In this document: piece by piece, positions 57,075-64,000 of the stretch
How the letters are laid out: every line of letters starts with the position of its first letter
How positions within the stretch are numbered: the first letter of the stretch is position 1
Assembly (NCBI GenBank): GCA_021805565.1
Contig: JAJZFA010000024.1
Span: forward strand, 1 to 64,000
Direction: 5' to 3'
DNA from: Pseudomonadota bacterium
GTDB taxonomy: Bacteria > Pseudomonadota > Alphaproteobacteria > Acetobacterales > Acetobacteraceae
Length of the DNA: 64,000 nucleotides
Translations under genes and position numbers: made by a program
The notes under the pieces: generated by a model
The model's database searches: none
What the model was told of the DNA's origin: nothing
What the model saw: only the letters and a program-made list of their open reading frames with translations

Positions 57075-57911
57075 CTAAAACAGAAATAACACGCCCAGAC
57101 TCACCGCACCCGCCGCCACGCAATAATAGGCAAACGGGTTGAGCGCCCAGGAATCGTGCTGGCGGAAATACCGCATCAGAAAGGCTGTGCTCAGCAGCGC
57201 GGTAATGCCCGCCACCACGGCGGCAATTGCCGACATCGCCAGCACGCCATGCGGCACATGTTCGTGCATCAGCTTCGGCACCTCCAGCACCGTTGCCCCC
57301 AGGATGATCGGCGTGGCGATCAGGAAGGAGAAGTGCGCCGCACCCTCATGGTTGATTCCGCGCAACAATCCGCCCGCGATGGTCGCGCCGGATCGCGAAA
57401 TGCCGGGGATCAGCGCGGTGCATTGCCACACCCCGATCGTGAGCGCATCCATGCGCGTCAGCGTGGACAACTGCCGGTTGCCGCCGCGTGCCCGCAATCG
57501 TTCTCCGAAGAACAGCAAAAATCCGTTCACGATCAGGAAACCCGCTGCCACCGCCGGCGACCCGAACAGTCCGCGCACGAATTTCTCCAACAGAAATCCA
57601 GCCACCACAGCCGGGATGGTCGCGATGACCACCAGCACGAACACCCGCCTGCTCTCGGCCACCTGATGGGCACCGCCGATGCCAAGCAATCCGGTCAGGA
57701 TCGCCCACCAGTCCTGCCAGAAATACCCCAGCAAAGCCGTCGCGGTTCCCAGGTGCAGCATGACCAGAAACGGCAGGAACTCCGGCGAACGCTGGTCGAT
57801 CCCCCAATGCAACAACGCCGGCAGCACCACCGCATGCCCTAAACTGCTGACAGGAAAAAGCTCGGTCGCCCCCTGAAGGATGGCGATGACGAGCGCTTGA
57901 AGTGTGTCCAT
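57075..57911 (-). CDS. uppP: undecaprenyl-diphosphate phosphatase
   Basis: LVIAILQGATELFPVSSLGHAVVLPALLHW; PGISRSGATIAGGLLRG. Confidence 0.95.
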   Translation of the reverse strand: MDTLQALVIAILQGATELFPVSSLGHAVVLPALLHWGIDQRSPEFLPFLVMLHLGTATALLGYFWQDWWAILTGLLGIGGAHQVAESRRVFVLVVIATIPAVVAGFLLEKFVRGLFGSPAVAAGFLIVNGFLLFFGERLRARGGNRQLSTLTRMDALTIGVWQCTALIPGISRSGATIAGGLLRGINHEGAAHFSFLIATPIILGATVLEVPKLMHEHVPHGVLAMSAIAAVVAGITALLSTAFLMRYFRQHDSWALNPFAYYCVAAGAVSLGVLFLF

Positions 57912-58078
57912 GCGTGGCTCCAGCCGATTCGGAGAGCAACTTAGGCGACGGCCAGCAATAAGGGAATCGGCCAATCGCGGGCGGCGCGCGCGCCATGGTG
58001 TGACCGGCCGGATTCGACAACGCGCGCTACCGATGGGTATCCTTTTTCCCAGTCGATCGCCGAAGGGGAAACGCAAGC

Positions 58079-58858
58079 ATGAGCGTCGTCTGGACCGGAA
58101 TGGTCAGGGAAATCGCCGGCATCGAGTTACATATGACCCGCGGGGGAAGCGGACCGGCGGTTCTGGTGCTGCATCACGATATCGGCACCGTGGACCGGTT
58201 GCCGTTCTATGACGCCCTGGCGACAAAATTCGATGTCATCATCCCGCATCATCCCGGCTGGGGAAAGTCGGAGCGGCCACACTGGATGCGCCACCCGCGC
58301 GATATCGCCGCCGTTCATGCCTGGTTGCTGTCGGATCTAGGGCTGTCCGGGGTGTCGCTTGTCGGGCTGGGTTTCGGCGGCTGGATCGCCGCGGAAATGG
58401 CAAGTCTGGCGCCGCGGGATTATCGCAGACTGGTGCTGGTCGGCGCCGCCGGTATCAAGCCTCCGGAGGGCGATATCGCCGATCAGGCCATTGTGTCCTA
58501 CATCGTGTATCCCAAATCGGGTTTTCACGACGAGGCCGCTTTCGCCGCGATCTATGGCGACGTGTCCACCGACCAACTGGAGGCGTGGGATATCGCCCGC
58601 GAAATGAGTTTCCGGACCGCCTGGAAACCTTACATGTACAGCCAGACGTTGCCGCATCTGCTGGGCGGTGTACGGGCGCCGGCGCTGATTATCTGGGGCG
58701 ACGACGACCGGATCGTGCCGCTGAGCGCCGGGCACGCCTATGCGCGGGCACTGCACGACGCCACGCTGACAACCATTCCGGAGTGCGGACATTTCGCCGA
58801 AATGGAAAAGCCCGATGCGGTCGCCGCACTGACGATCGACTTCTTGACGCGCAGCTGA
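58079..58858 (+). CDS. alpha/beta hydrolase
   Basis: HPGWGKSERP, GLSGVSLVGLGFGGWIAAEMA, LIIWGDDDRIVPLSAG, IPECGHFAEMEKPDAV. Confidence 0.9.
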   Translation: MSVVWTGMVREIAGIELHMTRGGSGPAVLVLHHDIGTVDRLPFYDALATKFDVIIPHHPGWGKSERPHWMRHPRDIAAVHAWLLSDLGLSGVSLVGLGFGGWIAAEMASLAPRDYRRLVLVGAAGIKPPEGDIADQAIVSYIVYPKSGFHDEAAFAAIYGDVSTDQLEAWDIAREMSFRTAWKPYMYSQTLPHLLGGVRAPALIIWGDDDRIVPLSAGHAYARALHDATLTTIPECGHFAEMEKPDAVAALTIDFLTRS

Positions 58859-58872
58859 AGGAGGCTTCCACC

Positions 58873-60114
58873 ATGCATATGATGTATTTCACCGAACAGC
58901 CGATGTCGGCCTACGATGCGCAGGCCGGGCTGGACTATGGCGCGACGGCGCTGACCTTCTCCAACAGTCACTTCGATCCGGTGGAAGGAAGCCGACTATA
59001 TAACGAATACCTGGAAGAATACATTCTGGCCGAGGACTGCGGTGCCGACGGCATCATGCTAAACGAGCATCACAATGCGCCGTTCTGCATGCAGGCCCGC
59101 ACCAACATGTTCGCGTCCATCCTGGCCGCGACAACGAAGCGCGTGAAGATCGTCATTCTGGGGAATCCCCTGCCGCTGACGGAAAATCCCGTTCAGCTCG
59201 CCGAGGAACTGGCGATGATCGACATGATATCGAAGGGGCGGCTGGTGTCCGGCTTCGTGCGCGGCGGCGGGCAGGAGCAGTTGGCAAACGGCGTTAACCC
59301 CGCGTTCAACCGCGAACGGTTCATGGAAGCTCACGATCTGGTGCAAAAGACATGGACCCAGCCAGGGCCGTTCCGGTGGGAGGGGACGCATTACCAGCAG
59401 CGCGTCGTCAACCCGTGGGCGATTCCGATGCAGAAGCCGTATCCGCGGGTGTGGATACCCGGTGTGCTGTCGAAAGAAACGGTGATCTGGACGGCGCAGC
59501 AGCGGTATCCATATATCGCGCTGAACACGTCCATCGAAGCAACGAAAACGATTCACGAGACCTATGACAAAGCGGCGGCCGAATCCGGCTATACGGCCGG
59601 GCCGGAGAATTTCGGTTACCTGATCCGCGTGCATGTGCAGGACACCGAAGAAAAGGCGATGGAAAACGCGCGCCAGTTCATGTGGATGCAGGGCGAATTC
59701 ACCGGTCTGGCGAACCCGGTTTGGGCCAACCCGGCGGGATATTTCTCGCCGTCCGGCCGCCGGGGTTTTGTCGAATTCGCGACGGGGCGGGCGAAAAACC
59801 CGCGCGGCAACCCGACCTTCGAGCAGCAGGTGAACGATACGATGATCATTGCCGGCACGCCGGCGCAGGTGATCGAACGGCTGAAGTATCTGGTTCGGGA
59901 AACCCGCCCCGGCATCATGGGAATCTGGGCGAACGACGGCAATGTCAACAAGGAAGACCGACGCCGGTGCATCCAGTTGCTGTGCGGCGAGGTGATGCCG
60001 GCCATCAAGGCATACGGCGCCAGCCTGGGCCTGAACGACCCGTGGGAGGCGAACGCACCGGTGCATTTGCGGTATTCCACCGATATGGCGGCACAGAAAG
60101 CGGCGGCCGAGTAA
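58873..60114 (+). CDS. LLM class flavin-dependent oxidoreductase
   Basis: ADGIMLNEHHNAPFC...KIVILGNPLPLTENPVQLAEELAMIDMISKGRLVSGFVRGGGQEQ luciferase-like blocks. ATG 58873. Confidence 0.92.
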   Translation: MHMMYFTEQPMSAYDAQAGLDYGATALTFSNSHFDPVEGSRLYNEYLEEYILAEDCGADGIMLNEHHNAPFCMQARTNMFASILAATTKRVKIVILGNPLPLTENPVQLAEELAMIDMISKGRLVSGFVRGGGQEQLANGVNPAFNRERFMEAHDLVQKTWTQPGPFRWEGTHYQQRVVNPWAIPMQKPYPRVWIPGVLSKETVIWTAQQRYPYIALNTSIEATKTIHETYDKAAAESGYTAGPENFGYLIRVHVQDTEEKAMENARQFMWMQGEFTGLANPVWANPAGYFSPSGRRGFVEFATGRAKNPRGNPTFEQQVNDTMIIAGTPAQVIERLKYLVRETRPGIMGIWANDGNVNKEDRRRCIQLLCGEVMPAIKAYGASLGLNDPWEANAPVHLRYSTDMAAQKAAAE

Positions 60115-60144
60115 TTCCGATCGGTTCGATCCGCGATTTGGTCG

Positions 60145-60630
60145 CTATGGCCCGGCCGAACGGGCCTTGACCATCCGAAGCGGATTGTAGGTAACGACAA
60201 CCGAACCGTCCTGTTTCTTCACCTGATTGAAGGTGCGCACCAACCCCCGGTTGGGCCGGCTGACGCTGCGCCGGCTTTCCACGACCTCGGCCTCGACGTG
60301 GATCGTATCGCCGGCGAAGGTGGGGCCGGCGACGTTCAGTTCCATGTTGAGAAACGCGAAGCCGGTATGCTGCATGGTCGCGTGGACCAGTAATCCCTCG
60401 GCGAACGCATACACCATCGCTCCCGGAACGACGCGTTGCGCGATATCGCTTTCGGTGCGGAGGAATTCGGTATTGGAAAACAGCACTTCGGTCATGCCGG
60501 TCACGCCGATGAAATTGACCAGATCGGCTTCGGTCAAGGTCCGGCCGATGGTGCGGAATTTCCGTCCGACCGGCAAATCCTCGAAGTAAAGTCCCAGGCC
60601 AAGCACTTCATACCCGTCTATTTCCGCCAT
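60145..60630 (-). CDS. MaoC-like hotdog dehydratase family protein
   Basis: YFEDLPVGRKFRTIGRTLTEADLVNFIGVTGMTEVLF...FAGDTIHVEAEVVESRRS. Confidence 0.88.
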   Translation of the reverse strand: MAEIDGYEVLGLGLYFEDLPVGRKFRTIGRTLTEADLVNFIGVTGMTEVLFSNTEFLRTESDIAQRVVPGAMVYAFAEGLLVHATMQHTGFAFLNMELNVAGPTFAGDTIHVEAEVVESRRSVSRPNRGLVRTFNQVKKQDGSVVVTYNPLRMVKARSAGP

Positions 60631-60654
60631 GGCTTTCTCCTTTTTCGTTGCGGT

Positions 60655-61143
60655 TTATGAGCGTCCGGGCGTCCGGAACGGCAGGCGGACGGACTCCTTG
60701 AGACGGTCAAGGACGATGGACGACCGCACCCTGGCAATGGAGTCATGTGGCAGCAGCACGTCGTTCACCAGGGCGGACAGATCGTTCAGGCCGGGCACCA
60801 CCACTTTCAGCAGATAATCCGCATCGCCGGTCAGCGCGTAGGCTTCTTGCACCTCATCGATACGGCCGACCAGAGCGCGAAAGGCGCGGGCGTTGTCGCC
60901 GCTGTGGGTGGCCAGGGTTACGCTGATGAAGACCAGCAGCCGGAAGCCCAGGGCCTCGGCCGCCAGGTCCGCACGATAGCCGCGGATCAGGCCGGCCGTT
61001 TCCAAGGCCATGCGGCGGCGGGAACACTGCGACGGCGACAGGCCGATGCGGTCCCCCAGTTCCTGGTTGGTCAGCCGCCCGTTGTCCTGCAGCGCCGATA
61101 AAAGGCGCAGATCGAAGGAGTCCAGTCCGGGAGAATCTTGCAT
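60655..61143 (-). CDS. Lrp/AsnC family transcriptional regulator
   Basis: LDSFDLRLLSALQDNGRLTNQELGDRIGLSPSQCSRRRMALETAGLIRGYRADL. ATG at 61143. Confidence 0.94.
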   Translation of the reverse strand: MQDSPGLDSFDLRLLSALQDNGRLTNQELGDRIGLSPSQCSRRRMALETAGLIRGYRADLAAEALGFRLLVFISVTLATHSGDNARAFRALVGRIDEVQEAYALTGDADYLLKVVVPGLNDLSALVNDVLLPHDSIARVRSSIVLDRLKESVRLPFRTPGRS

Positions 61144-61258
61144 GCAATCCCCGTCAGCCGCGAATTTTGTGCGGATCGTCGTCGATACCGGACCATTTCG
61201 CACACTATGCGCCGGCTGGCCAAGCCATACTGCCGTCAGGCAACGAAGAGCATATCCG

Positions 61259-62383
61259 ATGGGTCCCTTCCCGCACGACGCGCCCGCCGCGCGCATTACC
61301 GCCGACAATCCCGCCGGCACGGACGGGTTCGGCTTTGTCGAATTTGCCCACCCGGACCCCGCGGCACTGCACGCGTTGTTTTCGACGATGGGCTTCGTGG
61401 CGGTGGCCAAGCACCGCACCAAGGCGATTACGCTGTATCGCCAGGGCGACGTGGATTACCTGATCAACGAAGAGCCGGGTAGTCACGCTGTCCGCTTTGC
61501 CGGGGCGCATGGACCGAGCGCTCCGTCGATGGCATTCAGGGTGGTGGATGCGGAGCATGCTTACCGGCGGGCGATCGAAGGCGGCGCGGAGCCGGCCGGC
61601 GGCGCGCGGGCGCTGGATGTGCCGGCGGTGATGGGTATCGGTGGGTCGTTGCTGTATTTTATCGACCGATACGGTGCGAAAGGGTCGGCGTTCGACGCGG
61701 AATTCCAGTGGCTTGGCGCGCCCGACCCGCAGCCGGACGGTCAGGGCCTGTTCTATCTGGATCACCTGACGCATAACGTCGGACGCGGCCGGATGGACGT
61801 ATGGTCCGGCTTTTACGAGCGCATTTTCAACTTCCGGGAAATCCGTTACTTCGACATCAAAGGCGAATATACCGGTTTATTTTCGCGTGCGCTGACAAGT
61901 CCCGACGGGAAAATCCGCATTCCGATCAATGAATCCGCGGACGATACCAGTCAGATCGAGGAATATCTGCATGCCTACAAGGGCGAGGGTATTCAACATT
62001 TGGCCTGTGGCTGCCGAGATATTTATGAAACGGTGGAATCGTTGCGGTCGCGCGGACTGGCGTTCATGCCATCGCCGCCGGGCACGTATTACGATCGTGT
62101 CGGGGAGCGGGTTCCCGGTCATGGCGAACCGCTGGACCGGTTGCAGCGCAATGGCATTCTGCTGGACGGCGAAGCCGCCATCGCGGCGGACGCGACGGAG
62201 GGCAAACGAACCAAGGTGCTGCTACAGATATTCTCCGCGACCGCAATCGGGCCGATTTTTTTCGAGTTTATCCAACGCAAGGGCGACGAAGGGTTCGGGC
62301 ATGGCAATTTTCGGGCGCTGTTTCTGTCGATCGAGGAAGATCAGATCCGACGCGGGGTGCTGACACGTCCGGCGGCGGCGTGA
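61259..62383 (+). CDS. hppD: 4-hydroxyphenylpyruvate dioxygenase
   Basis: DGFGFVEFAHPDPAALHALFSTMGFVAVAKHRTKAITLYRQGDVDYLIN; YLDHLTHNV; GEGIQHLACGCRDIYETV; FFEFIQRKGDEGFGHGNFRALF. ATG 61259. Confidence 0.95.
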   Translation: MGPFPHDAPAARITADNPAGTDGFGFVEFAHPDPAALHALFSTMGFVAVAKHRTKAITLYRQGDVDYLINEEPGSHAVRFAGAHGPSAPSMAFRVVDAEHAYRRAIEGGAEPAGGARALDVPAVMGIGGSLLYFIDRYGAKGSAFDAEFQWLGAPDPQPDGQGLFYLDHLTHNVGRGRMDVWSGFYERIFNFREIRYFDIKGEYTGLFSRALTSPDGKIRIPINESADDTSQIEEYLHAYKGEGIQHLACGCRDIYETVESLRSRGLAFMPSPPGTYYDRVGERVPGHGEPLDRLQRNGILLDGEAAIAADATEGKRTKVLLQIFSATAIGPIFFEFIQRKGDEGFGHGNFRALFLSIEEDQIRRGVLTRPAAA

Positions 62384-62777
62384 CGAACCGATCCGGCCTA
62401 TCTGTCCCTTGAGGCGAAGGGGTCATGGTACTGGCCTGTCATCGCTGCGCCCAAGGGGGCATTTGGCAGGCCCAACTCGATGGTGGGGTGAAAACCCGAA
62501 GCCGTGATAATCTTGGATGACATTCGATAACATTGGCTGTTGGTCGCCCCGCTTCTCCGTAAGCCACGCTATATATTTTCACTCACTGTGGAATTCATCG
62601 GTTGTGATGTTTGTCGCTACATCTCCTCGTCGCCGAACCTTGATGCCCTTGGGTTAATGTTCGCGTCGAGTTCGCATGCGAACCGCAGTATTCCATCATT
62701 ACGCCATTCGATCTCGCAAGGGGACACTTCCGATGCGCGTTATAAGCCAATTTCGGGGGATTGCCCTGCTCGGGATT

Positions 62778-62799
62778 GTTAGCTAAATAAAGTTAGCTA
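62778..62799. promoter_or_regulatory. paired GTTAGCTA sites, putative toxin-antitoxin operator
   Basis: GTTAGCTAAATAAAGTTAGCTA: two copies 14 nt apart (start to start), each with a palindromic TAGCTA core, ending 12 nt before the antitoxin ATG. Confidence 0.5.
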
Positions 62800-62811
62800 G
62801 GAGCATGGGTT

Positions 62812-63045
62812 ATGGAAACCGTGACGATTCATACCGCCAAGACGACGCTATCGCAGCTTCTCGCGAGGGTCGAGGCCGGCGAGGAGATTGTGCTGGCACG
62901 CGGCAAGCAACCAATCGCCAAGATCGTGCCCTACCGCGCTGACATCCCGAAGCGCCAATTCGGCGCGCTGCGGGGCGTGGTATCGGTCGGTCCCGCGTTT
63001 TTCGAGCCATTGCCGGACGATGAGCTTGCCGCGTGGGGGCAATAG
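62812..63045 (+). CDS. type II toxin-antitoxin antitoxin, Phd/YefM family
   Basis: METVTIHTAKTTLSQLLARVEAGEEIVLARGKQPIAKIVPYR. Confidence 0.95.
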   Translation: METVTIHTAKTTLSQLLARVEAGEEIVLARGKQPIAKIVPYRADIPKRQFGALRGVVSVGPAFFEPLPDDELAAWGQ

Positions 63046-63048
63046 GCA

Positions 63049-63435
63049 TTGGCCCTGTTGCTCGATACGCACGCATTTCTCTGGTGGATCGCGGGCGATT
63101 CAGCACTGTCCGTGCCGGCCCGAAGCGCGATAGAAGATGCTGGCAATTATGTTTTCGTCAGCGCGGCCTCGGCCTGGGAAATCGCCACGAAAATCCGCAT
63201 CGGCAAACTGCCGGGTGCCACGGTAATCGCCGCCGACATCATGGGCGTTGTCATCGCACAGGGCTTCGGGCGTCTGCCGATTAGTTTTGAACATGGGCAG
63301 GCTGCCGGCGCGCTTCCTGGCCCGCACAAGGATCCGTTCGACCGGATGCTGATCGCGCAAGCCATGCTGGACGGCCTCGTCCTGGTGTCGAACGAACGGA
63401 ATTTCGACGCCTACGGTGTCCGACGGCTCTGGTAG
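63049..63435 (+). CDS. PIN domain toxin, VapC-like
   Basis: LLLDTHAFLWWIAGDSALS...VSAASAWEIATKIRIGKL...DPFDRMLIAQAMLDGLVLVSNERNFDAYGV. TTG start 3 nt after the antitoxin stop. Confidence 0.94.
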   Translation: MALLLDTHAFLWWIAGDSALSVPARSAIEDAGNYVFVSAASAWEIATKIRIGKLPGATVIAADIMGVVIAQGFGRLPISFEHGQAAGALPGPHKDPFDRMLIAQAMLDGLVLVSNERNFDAYGVRRLW

Positions 63436-63443
63436 AACCGCGA

Positions 63444-63998
63444 TCAACCTGGGGTAACATCTCCCATCTGGGCCGAAACCTGCCGTGCCGCCGCGAACAA
63501 CGCACGCGCAACGCGCCCATCCAGGACCGAATCGAACGGCCAGGCCGTGCCCATACAGGTCAGGCAGGCCACAGTAAGACCGGTTCGATCGAACAACGGT
63601 CCGCTCAATGCATGCACGCCTGGCATCATTTCCCCGGTCACGCCCGCCATCCCGGCCTGGCGCACAGCATCCAGCAACACCGTCAATGCTGTTCGCGACC
63701 GAATGTTGCCGGCCGCGGCCCGCCGCCGACTATCGGCCAGTTCGCGCTGGATCAGTACATCCACCATCGCCGGCGGCAGAAACGCAGCGAAGGTCCGCCC
63801 CGTGCCAGACGCCAGCATCGGCATGATGGATCCGGCCTTCGCATTCACGGTGACCGGCCGGCTGGATTCTTCCATTCGCCCGAACACCGGCCCGCACTGG
63901 GTTCAGATCGCCAGGGCCACCGTCTCATGGACTTCATCGCACAGGCGCGCCGCTGCTTCCGACCCCAAACGCACCGCATCAACCCCGGCTAGCGCCGC
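63444..63998 (-). pseudogene. IclR family regulator effector domain, interrupted by in-frame TGA and truncated by window edge
   Basis: Minus-strand frame from the edge reads AALAGVDAVRLGSEAAARLCDEVHETVALAI*TQCGPVFGRMEESSRPVTVNAKAGSIMPMLASGTGRTFAAFLPP; TGA at 63905..63903. Confidence 0.8.
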
Positions 63999-64000
63999 TA

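Noticed and set aside
62540-62782. 80-aa plus-strand ORF before the antitoxin
   Set aside because: No recognisable family, no good ribosome-binding site seen, and atypical composition; not enough support to call a gene.
1-64000. tRNA/rRNA genes, transposases, integrases or prophage
   Set aside because: None recognised by eye in the intergenic regions or ORF list; tRNAscan-SE, Infernal and ISfinder searches would be needed to exclude them.

Overview
64 kb of GC-rich alphaproteobacterial chromosome, probably Acetobacteraceae-like (inferred from gene content and codon bias, not proven). Almost all of it is ordinary dense coding sequence. No rRNA, tRNA, CRISPR array, transposase or phage structural gene was recognised. 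Main blocks: a partial PEP-CTERM protein; radA; ctpA-type protease; several SDR/GMC/VOC enzymes; cysS-trmJ; an orphan molybdenum-hydroxylase large subunit with a MoaD-like partner; a hybrid histidine kinase; rpe-heparinase-amgK-murU-addB-addA-trxA; xdhC-coxE; a leucine-degradation (liu) operon followed by a phosphotransferase/acyl-CoA dehydrogenase pair; the imuA-imuB-dnaE2 SOS mutasome; alaS; uppP; hppD with a divergent Lrp regulator; a Phd/VapC toxin-antitoxin pair; and an interrupted IclR regulator at the right edge. The most unusual signal is a pair of inverted, homologous xdhC/dnaE2 convergent junctions at about 35.45-35.88 kb and 45.87-46.22 kb. Each junction keeps one intact gene and only a 3' remnant of the other. 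This looks like the scar of an inversion or duplication around a 10 kb segment. Other leads: a LexA-type GTTC-N7-GTTC box spanning the imuA start codon, an in-frame TGA in the IclR gene, a 28-codon ORF bridging heparinase and amgK, a split ACAD10/11-like module, and paired TTAGCTA sites in front of the toxin-antitoxin operon. All homology calls are by eye from protein motifs; no database search was run.
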